Positions 1 through 9,006 are shown, numbered from the stretch's first letter. The stretch: DNA of 41,838 bases from Ignavibacteriales bacterium (GCA_003141435.1 PLLW01000103.1:32941-74778); one strand, 5' to 3'. Program-made: numbers and translations. The notes: generated by a model from the letters alone, not told the origin.

Positions 1-665
1 GCACCTTTTTCGTGACCGAACAATTCGCTTTCGAGGATTGATTCAGCAAGAGCGCCACAATTGACAGGTATTATTGGAAAATATTTTCTTCTGCTGTTAA
101 TATGTATGGCTTTGGCAACGAGTTCTTTGCCGGTACCACTTTCACCACGAATCATAACAGTTGTATCGGTCGGGGCGACGGTATGGATAAGTTCATAGAT
201 TTTTTTCATCTGCGCACTTTCGCCGATGAGGTTATCGGGTTTTATAATTTCCTCGATGCTGCCTTTGAGCTGTTCATTTTCAACGCGCAAAGATCTTTGT
301 TCGAGAGCTTTTTTAACGAGGTGTTCCAGTTCGTCGGGGTCGACGGGTTTAGTAACATAATCGTAGGCACCGTCCTTCAGAGCCTTAATGGCGGTGGGAA
401 CGGAAGCAAAGGCAGTTATTAAAATTACGATTGTATCCTTATCAATTTCCTTAACTTTAGCGAGGAGTTCGAGACCGCTCATGCCGGGCATTTTCATATC
501 GACGAGGAGGAGATCAAATTTATTCTTATCAAAAATCCGGAGAGCAGTTTCACCATCCTCGGCAGTTTCGATCTGGTAGCCTTCTTCCTGAAACCAATGG
601 AAAAGGGATTCGCGCACAATTTTTTCATCATCTACAACTAAAATTTTTTCTTTTTTATTACTCAT
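1..665 (-). CDS. Sigma-54-dependent response regulator (NtrC family), 3' end outside window
   Basis: The first 221 residues are present; the end lies beyond the window edge. Residues 1-120 are a receiver domain with the acidic pair D12-D13, the phospho-acceptor D56 in [10 protein letters not shown]84 and K106. The AAA+ sigma-54 interaction domain then begins, with Walker A GESGTGKE at about 174-181 and the C-terminal side [10 protein letters not shown] just before the edge. The sigma-54-contacting GAFTGA loop and the DNA-binding domain would follow but are not visible. It starts 18 bases after the stop of the histidine kinase gene on the same strand, so the two very probably form one two-component system, activating sigma-54 promoters in response to the kinase's haem/redox input. 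The ATG at 665 begins the receiver fold directly ([14 protein letters not shown]), which fixes the start. Confidence 0.95.
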   Translation of the reverse strand, partial: MSNKKEKILVVDDEKIVRESLFHWFQEEGYQIETAEDGETALRIFDKNKFDLLLVDMKMPGMSGLELLAKVKEIDKDTIVILITAFASVPTAIKALKDGAYDYVTKPVDPDELEHLVKKALEQRSLRVENEQLKGSIEEIIKPDNLIGESAQMKKIYELIHTVAPTDTTVMIRGESGTGKELVAKAIHINSRRKYFPIIPVNCGALAESILESELFGHEKG

Positions 666-683
666 TATAACAACTCAGTTTTA

Positions 684-2267
684 TTAATTCTTTTTTGGTA
701 AAGTGATTTTAAATGTTGTTCCCCTTTCAGAGGTTTTTTCCACAATGACCTGACCGCCATGATTATTTATTATACCATAGACAACGGCGAGCCCGAGTCC
801 GGTGCCTTTTGAAGCTTCTTTAGTAGAATAAAATGGTTCGAATATATTTGGCAGATCCTTTTCTAAAATGCCTGTTCCCTCATCGATTATTTTAATAACC
901 GCCAAATCCTGATTTTGGGTAAGGGCAATAGTAATAGTACCGCCGTTAGGCATTGCCTCAATAGCATTAATTAAAAGGGACATTAAAGCCTGCTGAATCT
1001 TTTGGGAATTGCAATGGACTTTAATTTCATCAGCAGGAAATTCTTTAACGAGGGTTATTTTATTAATTTCAAGATGATGATGAATCAGGATTATACTTTT
1101 ATCGATAATTGAGGCAATACTTTCATCATTCATTTCATCATCGCCCCGGTGGGAGAAGAGAAGGAGGTCTTTAACAATTTTGCCACATCTAGCAGATTCC
1201 TCAGAAATAAGATCGAGGAAAGAAAGAATTTTTGTAAAATCACCGTTGTCTGAATTATTACGAATCTTTTTAGAGATCAGTTTGCTATAAGTTAAAATTC
1301 CCTCGAGCGGATTATTCAGTTCGTGGGCGACGGTTGCAGAAAGTTTACCTAGGGAGGCAAGTTTTTCAATCTGCATTACCTGATTGTAAATATTTTTTAA
1401 TTCTTCCGATTTTTCCTGCACCTTTAGATTGAGGTTATCGGACCAATCTTTTATTTCCTGATATGCGGAATTGAGTTTAGTGGACATTTCATTGAATCGG
1501 CTTGCCATCCTGCCAAATTCATCTTTTGAATTGAGGGAAATTTTATAATTGAGATTTCCTTTGCCCAATTCTTCAATGCCTTTATTTAATTTTTTGATAG
1601 GGCGGTTAACAAGGACTGCAATAAAAATACCACTGGCAAAGGAGATAAGAATTAATAAGAAAAGAGAATTAAGAATTGTCCGCCTTGTATTTTCAGCGAT
1701 CATGGCATCATGCTCTTCTAGAGAGAGCATTACATCGAGCACACCGAGCATTTCAGTTTTTGGGGAATGGGCGTGACACTCGGCAATATAGCAGTCAACA
1801 TCATTCAGGATAGGATTTATTAAGCCAAGAATTCTTGTATTTGATGGATCGCGAAAGGTTCTAATTTTTTGCATACTACTTAGTTTTTTAAGGGAAGTAG
1901 TACCATTATGGCAAACATTGCAAGCTTCGGCGGAAACATCGACAGATTTATTAAGCTCGGTAGAATCAGTGGAAAAAATAATCTTCCCCTGCTTATTATA
2001 GATCCTAATCCCTTTAACGCCGGTTTCGGTACCAACGGTTTTGATTATTTCATACACGTCCTCTCTCCTGTTAAGAAGCATAGAATAACGTGTTGATTTT
2101 TTAATCAGATCGCTGATATTATTAGCCGTCTGGTACTTCAAACCGGTTAAATAGTTATCCAAATACTTAATATTCAGATAAGTATATACGGAAAGTATAC
2201 AAACGAGTACAATGGAAACTGTAATAATAAGCTTAATACTAAGCTTATTTAGTAATTTTATTTTCAT
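684..2267 (-). CDS. Membrane sensor histidine kinase with a periplasmic di-haem-type sensor domain
   Basis: A 527-residue inner-membrane kinase. Order: transmembrane helix about 12-31, periplasmic sensor region about 32-198, second helix about 199-220, HAMP linker about 221-275, coiled region, HisKA with phospho-acceptor H315 in ATVAHELNNP, then a HATPase domain with N box (SLLINAIEAMP), G1 (DEGTGI), F box (FEPFYST) and G2 (GTGLGLAV). The periplasmic part has a c-type haem motif CNVCH at 116-120 and a second, CX4CH-like motif CYIAECH at 159-165, followed by HAHS and LGVLDV. This suggests covalently bound haem sensing redox state or a small ligand. The start at 2267 is preferred over an in-frame ATG at 2321 because GGGGA lies seven bases before it and the protein then opens at the basic stretch before helix 1. 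It is followed closely by its NtrC-type regulator. Confidence 0.93.
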   Translation of the reverse strand: MKIKLLNKLSIKLIITVSIVLVCILSVYTYLNIKYLDNYLTGLKYQTANNISDLIKKSTRYSMLLNRREDVYEIIKTVGTETGVKGIRIYNKQGKIIFSTDSTELNKSVDVSAEACNVCHNGTTSLKKLSSMQKIRTFRDPSNTRILGLINPILNDVDCYIAECHAHSPKTEMLGVLDVMLSLEEHDAMIAENTRRTILNSLFLLILISFASGIFIAVLVNRPIKKLNKGIEELGKGNLNYKISLNSKDEFGRMASRFNEMSTKLNSAYQEIKDWSDNLNLKVQEKSEELKNIYNQVMQIEKLASLGKLSATVAHELNNPLEGILTYSKLISKKIRNNSDNGDFTKILSFLDLISEESARCGKIVKDLLLFSHRGDDEMNDESIASIIDKSIILIHHHLEINKITLVKEFPADEIKVHCNSQKIQQALMSLLINAIEAMPNGGTITIALTQNQDLAVIKIIDEGTGILEKDLPNIFEPFYSTKEASKGTGLGLAVVYGIINNHGGQVIVEKTSERGTTFKITLPKKN

Positions 2268-2344
2268 ATATAAATCCCCAACCCACATATGAAAATTATG
2301 GAAACTAATGATTACTTTCAAGTTTGAGAATGATGTTTACAATT

Positions 2345-2369
2345 AAAAAAGCACCAGGCGGCTGGTGCT
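2345..2369 (-). terminator. Rho-independent terminator after the GcvH-like genes
   Basis: On the minus strand AGCACCAG, loop CCGC and CTGGTGCT form an eight-pair stem (2369-2350) followed by a run of T. It lies between the end of the GcvH-like gene at 2436 and the kinase start at 2267. The GcvH-like cluster and the kinase/regulator pair are therefore likely separate transcription units. Confidence 0.85.
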
Positions 2370-2435
2370 GAAATTTTCAATAGTTTTAGAAAAAAGAGAG
2401 CAGAAAACACCCTATTTAGAAGAATTTATCTAATA

Positions 2436-3167
2436 TTATTCATTAAGGAGTTTACTCAGGACTTTAAGATATTCGGTATTTCCAAGAAAGCGGTTAAGGT
2501 TTTTGATCGGAACGCCGCCATCCATTAAAGTAGTACCAATTTTAGGGGTATTTAGTTTATACTCACTAAGAAGATTAAGAGAATTTACCTGATTGCTAAA
2601 CCACTCATCTCTAGTTATCCGAGCTGATTCAATTTCAGGTTGCTCAATACTAATAATGGCGAACCACTTATTGGAGAGAATATCCTCAGCATTCAAATTA
2701 AGCTTATCGAGGAGAGTAAAATTCATCGGGCTAGTAAAAGTTATATAACCCCATTCGCCTTCAACTTTAAAAAGGGCCTGGTTTTTCAAAATATACCCCT
2801 GCCGCCCGGCATCCTTAACAGAGTTTATATTATCAAGGAAAAGAAGAATAGCAGGATTGATGCCAAGGTAATAAGTATCAGCAAAAAGATGTTTAACTAT
2901 TAACTGGCTTCTTAGGTAAATATTTTTAGGTCCATATACCTGATCTTTTACTTTTTTCATGAGGGAATCGAGAATCGAGCCAGGATTTTCACCTGTTAAG
3001 GATTTCTGTTTTGAATCGACTGCGAGATTCCGAATCACTTTATCGAACTGGCAATTTTCACAATCAAAATCTTTATCGCACAATTTATAATCGACAACAG
3101 AAGAATTCATCCAAATACATTTCAGATCCTGAAATGTTTTATTTATTCCATTTTTTTTATCAGCCAT
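2436..3167 (-). CDS. GcvH-like fold protein with an N-terminal cysteine cluster, no lipoyl lysine
   Basis: A 243-residue soluble protein without signal peptide. Residues 17-39 hold four cysteines in the pattern C-X12-C-X5-C-X2-C (C17, C30, C36, C39; DFDCENCQFDK), which could bind metal or a cluster. Residues about 85-175 resemble the H protein of glycine cleavage (GYITFTSPMNFTLLDKLN, SNKWFAIIS), but the lysine that would carry lipoate is absent. The C-terminus has IGTTLMDGG, matched by VGATMFDGG in the GcvH-like protein encoded upstream at 3407-4081, so the two are probably paralogues. I recall this cysteine-rich N-terminus plus H-like domain from proteins of anaerobes annotated as glycine cleavage H, but no reaction is established. 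The ATG at 3167 was chosen over an in-frame GTG at 3176. The fold assignment is moderate and the function unknown. Confidence 0.7.
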   Translation of the reverse strand: MADKKNGINKTFQDLKCIWMNSSVVDYKLCDKDFDCENCQFDKVIRNLAVDSKQKSLTGENPGSILDSLMKKVKDQVYGPKNIYLRSQLIVKHLFADTYYLGINPAILLFLDNINSVKDAGRQGYILKNQALFKVEGEWGYITFTSPMNFTLLDKLNLNAEDILSNKWFAIISIEQPEIESARITRDEWFSNQVNSLNLLSEYKLNTPKIGTTLMDGGVPIKNLNRFLGNTEYLKVLSKLLNE

Positions 3168-3223
3168 TTTAATCACTTAAAGTTAAAGGTTTGGAAATAG
3201 ACTCTATTACACTAACAGATTTT

Positions 3224-3391
3224 TCAGTCACAAGTTCTTCTCAACGACAGTAAGGTTTTATCAAAGAGATGATCTTTCAAATAATCTTTATTTGTTACCG
3301 AAAGTTTGTTTTGCTCTTTGCATGCATTATAGCAGGAGCCGCATCCAATGCAAAGAGTGACATCGTAAAGCATTCCTTTTTGCTTAATCAT
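3224..3391 (-). pseudogene. Truncated 4Fe-4S ferredoxin-like gene (DmsB/PsrB type N-terminus)
   Basis: The reading frame gives 55 residues opening with GMLYDVTLCIGCGSCYNACK, a complete CX2CX2CX3C cluster motif as found at the start of dicluster electron-transfer subunits of molybdopterin oxidoreductases. Those proteins are much longer and carry more clusters. Near 3245 the frame turns into LSLRRTCD and stops, while the neighbouring frame reads TVVEKNL, which fits the family better, before meeting its own stop. This indicates at least one frameshift and loss of the remaining gene. It starts 15 bases after the GcvH-like gene at 3407-4081, so it was once part of that operon. Whether the short peptide is still made is unknown. 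Confidence 0.65.
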
Positions 3392-3406
3392 TGTAATGGT
3401 TCCGGA

Positions 3407-4081
3407 TTAAACAGTTAAAAAATCTTTTTCAAATTCTTCAATACCGTTTTTGGTAAGAGAAGAAACAGCACCTTCTACAACATTACCGCCATCAAACATA
3501 GTAGCGCCTACTAATTCAGGTCTCAAAGTATGCTGGTGCAAGAAATCTTTTAACCTTGAGAATTCATTCCCAAGGAATTTCTTAATTTCTATTCCTGTGA
3601 AGAGCGAATTTTTAACTTCAGAGAAATTTTCTGATGCCATCAGAACACCCCAATCGTCTCCATAAGGATCAGTAATTTTTTTATTGAGAATTGCCGGGTT
3701 AATAAATTTTATTGTACCCTGAACCGGGGAGTAGAAATTAAGGACTTTATCATCAACAGCGGCTTCAAAAATCACATCGCCTTTTTTAACGATCTGCCCG
3801 GTTTCTGCAGTTTTGACAATTGCAATTTTACCGAGAGCTTTTAAAATGAATTCATCTATTCCGATCTTAATGAGACCATAATCATTTTTCTGAGCCCAAG
3901 TATGTCCCTTGGACAAGAATATTTCCAAAGGAGCCCGGAAAATTTCTTTTGTAAATACAGCGATATCAGCTATGGAAGAGCTACCATCAAAAGCAGGATG
4001 TTTTTTCTTTTGCGATTTTAATACTAGCCAATCGATAGCGATAAACAATAAAAATGTTATTAGAACGAATATTGCGACCAT
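3407..4081 (-). CDS. Membrane-anchored GcvH-like (lipoyl-domain fold) protein
   Basis: 224 residues: one N-terminal transmembrane helix (about 2-20), a basic linker, then an H-protein-like domain about 58-160 (KGHTWAQ, IKIGIDEFILKALGKI, GDVIFEAAVDDKVLNFYSPVQG, DDWGVLMASENF). In true H proteins the lipoylated lysine lies six residues before the Tyr of YSPV/YAPV. Here that place is D111, with K112 next to it, so normal lipoylation is doubtful. The C-terminus carries VGATMFDGG, shared with the paralogue at 2436-3167. No glycine cleavage genes (P, T) are nearby. It heads a cluster with a broken ferredoxin gene, the second GcvH-like gene and then, after a terminator, a haem-sensing kinase, so a role in redox sensing or electron transfer is the best guess from context. 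Confidence 0.75.
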   Translation of the reverse strand: MVAIFVLITFLLFIAIDWLVLKSQKKKHPAFDGSSSIADIAVFTKEIFRAPLEIFLSKGHTWAQKNDYGLIKIGIDEFILKALGKIAIVKTAETGQIVKKGDVIFEAAVDDKVLNFYSPVQGTIKFINPAILNKKITDPYGDDWGVLMASENFSEVKNSLFTGIEIKKFLGNEFSRLKDFLHQHTLRPELVGATMFDGGNVVEGAVSSLTKNGIEEFEKDFLTV

Positions 4082-4397
4082 GGTTTTGCCCTATGTTTTA
4101 ATTAAGAACTTTGTAATAATAAAGCAATGATTGTGCCGCATGATATTTTCAGATCACATTACATCTTTAACTACTTAATTTATATGGAGTTATGGGAATG
4201 GGGAAGAACTAAATATCAATTTAGATCTATCATAGGTTTGCATAGATATTCATCATAAGTTTTTGGATAATTTTAGAAAGGTTGATTTAATGATGTGAGG
4301 ACAACAAATTGCAGTATAAATAATCAACAACGATTTGTTGAATGAATCAACATTATTTTAGCAATCCCTAAGAAAACCACTTAAGTGGAATCAAAAT
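4082..4397. other. Intergenic region, nothing recognised
   Basis: About 316 AT-rich bases between two minus-strand genes. A perfect 12-base palindrome CCACTTAAGTGG (4377-4388) lies just after the transporter stop. I see no gene here. Confidence 0.5.
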
Positions 4398-5288
4398 TTA
4401 TCGTAGAAAGAGAATGGCAACTCCGGCAACAGTAATGAAGGCACCTATAATTGAGCGCCAGCCAAGTTTATCCTTATATATATATTTCACAAGAGGAAGC
4501 ATAATGACCGGCATAGTTGACATGAGGGTTGCAGCAATACCAACTTTAGTGTAAGCAACAGCAATCATTGAAAAAGTAATCCCCAGATAAGGTCCGAAGA
4601 CAGTGCCACCCAAAGTTGAGCCAAAGGCTTTAATATTATTTTTATATGTTTTAAAAGGGTTATTATATTTCCGGAAAATCAATAATACAGGGAGAAAAAT
4701 TATAACAGAAGAAAAGATTCTTACAAAAGTTGCAACAAATCCATTTATATTCCCCTGATCAAAAGCGAGTTTTGCAAAGACTAAGCCTCCCGCCTGTCCT
4801 GCAGCTCCCATAAATCCGTTAAAGAAACCAATTGGGGTCATCTTATATTTTGTTTCGGGGGATTTATTTCTTTCGGACACAACAAGAATAATTCCCATAA
4901 GGGTAATTAACATCCCAATGATTCCAAGAAAAGAGATCCTTTCTGATAAAAAGAAGTATCCCATTATTGTGCTAATTCCGGGAGCAAAGGACATTAATAG
5001 AATGCTTAGGCGAGCGCCTATCTGTCTGTATGCTTTGAATAAAAAAGAATCGCCAATAACGAGTCCAATAATTCCACTTATAGAAAGATTTAAAATCTGG
5101 TTAGAAGAAATGTGGTAATTAATATTAAAAATTATAATGGTTAGAAAAAGGAAAAGCGTTGCAAGGAGGAGTCGATTCATATTAAGCTGGATGGAGCCGA
5201 TTTTCTCTGCAGCATGTGAAAAAGCTATAGAAGTAAATGACCAAAGGACAGCGGTCAGTAGTGCACTAAATTCACCAAGGAAAGGCAT
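4398..5288 (-). CDS. EamA/DMT-family permease
   Basis: 296 residues with about ten hydrophobic helices arranged as two EamA repeats, the normal length and layout of the drug/metabolite transporter superfamily in the inner membrane. The first repeat opens with GEFSALLTAVLWSFTSIAFS and contains the conserved GLVIGDSFLFKAYRQIGA and LSERISFLGIIGMLI segments. The second begins near residue 150 and ends in GAFITVAGVAILFL. GAGG at -10 (TTGAGGTATAATG) supports the ATG at 5288. The substrate cannot be told from sequence; family members move amino acids, nucleotides or other metabolites. It is alone on this strand, with a divergent membrane glycosyltransferase-like gene upstream. Confidence 0.93.
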   Translation of the reverse strand: MPFLGEFSALLTAVLWSFTSIAFSHAAEKIGSIQLNMNRLLLATLFLFLTIIIFNINYHISSNQILNLSISGIIGLVIGDSFLFKAYRQIGARLSILLMSFAPGISTIMGYFFLSERISFLGIIGMLITLMGIILVVSERNKSPETKYKMTPIGFFNGFMGAAGQAGGLVFAKLAFDQGNINGFVATFVRIFSSVIIFLPVLLIFRKYNNPFKTYKNNIKAFGSTLGGTVFGPYLGITFSMIAVAYTKVGIAATLMSTMPVIMLPLVKYIYKDKLGWRSIIGAFITVAGVAILFLR

Positions 5289-5401
5289 TATACCTCAAGA
5301 TTTTAGAGGATAAAATACAATAAATTGTTTAATTTGTTAATAAATAATAATCAGTTTTTAATTAAATTTTTCCGGATGTGGAATAATCAAGTAAAATTTT
5401 A

Positions 5402-6981
5402 ATGAATTCAAAATCAAAATATATTTTTGCTATTTGTTTTGGAATGATTGTTTTAGCTGCTATAACCATTCGATTATTTATGAATGGAACAACTTTTGTT
5501 GATGATTCCTATATTTTTTTAAGAATTGCAAAGAATACGGTGAACGGACATGGGTTTACGTGGAATATAAATGAACCGCCATTGGAGGGATATACATCGT
5601 TTTTATATTTTCTAATCAATATTTTTGCAGTAAAATTCTTCAGTAATCCTGAACTGTTTTTACAGGTCTTCGGAATTACTACAAGCTTTATTACAATTGT
5701 TCTTATTTATTTATTATATAATGAAGTCAACCCCCTTCTTAAAACTGAAAACCTTGTTACATCTGTTTTAGTTTCAATATCCCCTTGCTTTCTTTATTGG
5801 TCAACAGCAGGCATGGAAACATCTTTTTATATGATGGTTCTGATGTTTTCTGTATTTATTTATATCAAAAAAGACAACTTCCCAATAAGTTATATGACAA
5901 TGGGGGGGCTTTTTGCTATTTTATATTTAATAAGACCTGAATGCATTGTGTTTTTCATTTATGCTTTGTTTTTTTCGGCATACCAACTCTTTACAGGAAA
6001 AAATAAATCCAAATGGTTATTATTGTTATGCATGGTATTCGGATTTGAGCTTATATTTGTCCCCTATTTTTTCTGGCACCTTAAATATTTCGACACACTT
6101 TTTCCTAATTCCTATTACGCGAAAATAGGCGGGGGAATGTATCAACTTAAGGGAGGTGTATCGTACCTATTTATCCATGGGAAAAAATTATTCAGCAAGG
6201 GATGGTATATTTTAATTCCGATTATGGCTTTATTCATTTTTGAAAAGAAAAATCACAAACAGGTATTTCTTCTTGGGTTGGCGCTTGTATCGGTTTTGAT
6301 CACTGTCATAGATGGGGGGATCATTTTGATTATGCACGTTTTCTCATTCCCGTTTTACCCTTGTTCCTAATTCCATTCCCCTCTTCACTGAAAAAAACTT
6401 ATTCTTATTTTAAAAATAAAATCAATTATACCTTATTCTGCTTTTTAATTCTGATAATGGTTTTGGTAGTTAACCTTAAAGATCCGATGTATACGGAATT
6501 TATTTTTAAGCCCAAGAAACCTCTTGTTGTTGAGAATAATAATTTATCGGAAGGTTATAACTGGCAGGTTGGATTTATTAAAATGGGAAAAACATTGAGC
6601 AGGATTTCAAAACCTGGGGAGACTATAGCTGTAGTCCCAGTAGGAGCGATAGGATATTTTTCAAATATAAATGTTCTCGATATGGTAGGAATTCTTAATT
6701 CCGACATTGCGAGAGAACCATTTGTCGAAAAATATATTAAGAATTGGCGACCAGGTCATAACAAGGGAGATGGTTATTATATTCTTGCCCATAAACCAAA
6801 ATACATTCAGCTGGTTGATTATTTAACAACCACCCCACAAAGTGTGCCCGGTCCTCAGGGTCTTTTTTTCAAATCGGTTATTGAAATCTGGAATTCTCCA
6901 GAATTCCATACTGAATACGAATTTTATCCTATAAAACTTGAGAAAGGTATCTATTATAATCTGTATAGAAGGAAGAGTTAA
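5402..6981 (+). CDS. Polytopic membrane glycosyltransferase-like protein (GT-C type), frameshifted at 6314-6319
   Basis: Two overlapping frames, 5402-6370 and the part ending at 6981, form one gene of about 526 residues. The N-terminal part has the GT-C hallmarks TFVDDSYIFLRIAKN with an acidic pair after the first helix, NEPPLEGYTSFLYF, and TAGMETSFYM, with many membrane helices. At a run of six G (6314-6319) the frame breaks: one additional G restores VIDGGDHFDYARFLIPVLPL, a conserved segment in such proteins, and joins the second frame, which ends in a soluble C-terminal domain (VVPVGAIGYFSNINVLDMVG). The same C-terminal pattern is found in the neighbour at 7390-9006, so they are paralogues. 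Probable role: transfer of a sugar from a lipid-linked donor at the membrane; substrate unknown. The break may be sequence error, a true mutation, or slippage in the G tract. Confidence 0.8.
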
Positions 6982-7051
6982 TAAAAGAAAATTTATATGA
7001 GTTATACCTCATATAAAGTGGGAATATGAAAAGCAAGACAAAAAATAATTT

Positions 7052-7076
7052 ATAAATTAAAGTACATTTTGAATTC
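7052..7076. repeat. 25-bp direct repeat, copy of the glnA 3' end (left att-like site)
   Basis: These 25 bases are identical to 9247-9271, which encode the last residues (EFKMYFNL) of glutamine synthetase on the minus strand. This copy lies outside any gene. Similarity stops sharply on both sides. Confidence 0.85.
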
Positions 7077-7150
7077 TTTTGTAAGTATGGAAAACAAAGG
7101 AAAATAATACATATTCATTTCTTACTAAGTCTTTATAAATAAAGCTGTTA

Positions 7151-7171
7151 ATTTGTTACTTATTTGTTACT
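7151..7171 (+). repeat. Two direct repeats ATTTGTTACT spaced one helical turn
   Basis: ATTTGTTACT occurs at 7151-7160 and 7162-7171, an 11-base period, about 30 bases before the recombinase remnant. The position is suitable for arm-type recombinase sites or for autoregulation of the recombinase gene. Their role is inference. Confidence 0.5.
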
Positions 7172-7201
7172 CAAAGATAAAAACTTTTTTGAGGCTTTAA
7201 A

Positions 7202-7294
7202 ATGAAAATAACATTGTGAGAAAAACAGCTTAAAGAGAAAGGAATTTCTTTATATCTGGACATTTACCATTCCGGTAAAAGAAGATATGAAGAG
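7202..7294 (+). pseudogene. Remnant of a tyrosine recombinase (N-terminal arm-binding domain)
   Basis: Starting at the ATG at 7202 the frame reads MKITL, a TGA stop where this family normally has Arg (CGA to TGA would explain it), then EKQLKEKG and ISLYLDIYHSGKRRYE. This matches the arm-type DNA-binding start of Bacteroidota phage/transposon integrases (pattern LREKK...SLYLDIY..GKR.YE). After about 7294 the similarity ends and the catalytic domain is missing. The remnant lies 126 bases inside the left 25-bp repeat, where an integrase gene of an integrative element is expected. Confidence 0.7.
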
Positions 7295-7389
7295 GAAGAA
7301 ATATTTTATTCATCTTTTTCCAAAAATTATTTTCTTTACAACAAAATATTCTTCTTATTTTTAGCATCCAGATTTAAAGGAAAGAATAA

Positions 7390-9006
7390 ATGAAGTCATT
7401 AATCAAAAAACACTGGCCAGTTATTAGTGTTATTATTATCTACTTTATTACAATCTTTATTCTAATTGTAATATCTACCAGAATGAATCATGGACACTTA
7501 ATATATGCAGTTGACGACGCATACATACATATGGCTATTGCAAAGAATTTCGTTCAATATGGTGTTTGGGGAGTTACAAAATATGGATTTACTAGCACTA
7601 CCTCCTCGCCACTTTGGACATTTCTACTTGCTATGACCTATTTCATATTTGGAATAAATGAAATGGCACCACTTATATTAAATATTCTATTTGGCACACT
7701 TCTTTTAATAATTTCCCACCTAATACTAAGAAAGTATGTCCCAAATCAGCTAATAATTTTTACAATTTTGCTAACAGCTCTATTTGTAACACCTTTGCCC
7801 ACACTTACATTTATTGGGATGGAACATATACTACATATACTTCTTACGCTATGCTTAGTTTATTCTTATATTGCAACTCTTTCCGCAATAACTAGACATA
7901 GAGGATACATTCTATTAATGGTTTTTGCATTGTTAATCACTATGACAAGATTTGAAGGCATATTTTTAATATTTGTTATTTGTTTAATATTTATTTGGCA
8001 AAAACAGGTTCTCTATTCCGGAATTCTTGGAATAATGGGATTACTTCCCATAATAGTATATGGCATTTGGTCTGTTTCTATGGGATGGTATTTCTTACCA
8101 AATAGTATAATATTAAAAGGAATTTCTCCAATCCTGAATCTTAAGGGGATTGCCGAATGGATATCGGTAATCAATTTAATCTCAAGGATTTATACCAATA
8201 TTCCTATCCTAATCTTGTTAATTTTTTCTTTGCTTTTACTCACATACTATATCAAGAAAGGAATAAGTAATGATAATAAGAAGATTATAATTGCCATATT
8301 TATAGGTACTACGCTGTTGCATATGCAATTTGTTCGTATTGAATGGTTTTATAGATATAATGCATATATTATATTTTTTGGTATATTGATTTTGAGTTCA
8401 ACTATTATTGACTTAAAACCAAAAGCTTGTTTACAGAAAATCAGTTGGAAAAACTCAAAACTTTATTTGGTCGGACTAATTCTAATTGCTATTATTTCGT
8501 TTCCATTTGCCAAGAGAGCATTCACTGCAATTCAGCTAACTCCTCAAGCAACGAACAATATTTACGAACAGCAATATCAAATGGGACGTTTTCTTGCGAA
8601 ATTTTATCGAGGCGATGCGGTAGCAGTAAATGATATCGGTGCTGTTAGTTATATGACCAATATTCAAATTCTTGATTTATGGGGACTAGGAAATCTGGAA
8701 CTTGCAAAGTTAAAAATGAATAAAGGCTATAACACTGAGCAAATCTATAATTCGGCTAAAAAAATGGGTGTAACAATTTCTATTGTCTATGATGAATGGT
8801 TTGACTACTGTGGAGGAATTCCCTCACAATGGATTAAGATTGGACAATGGAAAGTATCCAATAATGTAGTTCTTGGTGAGAATACTGTTTCAATTTATGC
8901 TGTTAATGCTGCAGCAACTGACCAGCTTATTAGTAACCTTAAATCATTTAAAACAGACATGCCTAAGGATATAATTCAATCGGGTAAATATATGGAACAA
9001 AATTAG
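7390..9006 (+). CDS. Polytopic membrane glycosyltransferase-like protein (GT-C type)
   Basis: 538 residues, intact. The first helix is followed by AVDDAYIHMAIAKNF (acidic pair) and TSTTSSPLWTFLLA. Further marks are GMEHILHILLTL, TRFEGIFLIF and FVRIEWFYRYNAYI, with roughly ten to twelve membrane helices, then a C-terminal soluble part with AVNDIGAVSYMTNIQILDLWG. The same order of motifs is seen in the frameshifted gene at 5402-6981, so both belong to the GT-C/PMT-like group that uses lipid-linked sugars. Acceptor and sugar are not predictable. AAAGGAAAG just before the ATG supports the start. It is the only intact gene between the two 25-bp repeats and may be cargo of the integrative element. 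Confidence 0.8.
   Translation: MKSLIKKHWPVISVIIIYFITIFILIVISTRMNHGHLIYAVDDAYIHMAIAKNFVQYGVWGVTKYGFTSTTSSPLWTFLLAMTYFIFGINEMAPLILNILFGTLLLIISHLILRKYVPNQLIIFTILLTALFVTPLPTLTFIGMEHILHILLTLCLVYSYIATLSAITRHRGYILLMVFALLITMTRFEGIFLIFVICLIFIWQKQVLYSGILGIMGLLPIIVYGIWSVSMGWYFLPNSIILKGISPILNLKGIAEWISVINLISRIYTNIPILILLIFSLLLLTYYIKKGISNDNKKIIIAIFIGTTLLHMQFVRIEWFYRYNAYIIFFGILILSSTIIDLKPKACLQKISWKNSKLYLVGLILIAIISFPFAKRAFTAIQLTPQATNNIYEQQYQMGRFLAKFYRGDAVAVNDIGAVSYMTNIQILDLWGLGNLELAKLKMNKGYNTEQIYNSAKKMGVTISIVYDEWFDYCGGIPSQWIKIGQWKVSNNVVLGENTVSIYAVNAAATDQLISNLKSFKTDMPKDIIQSGKYMEQN

Noticed and set aside
4303-4340. Inverted repeat CAACAAAT/ATTTGTTG in the EamA downstream gap
   Set aside because: Short, AT-rich arms with a long loop and no T run; expected by chance in this composition.
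7052-7076. The 25-bp repeat as a shared promoter element
   Set aside because: One copy is the coding end of glnA and is not upstream of any gene in a suitable direction.
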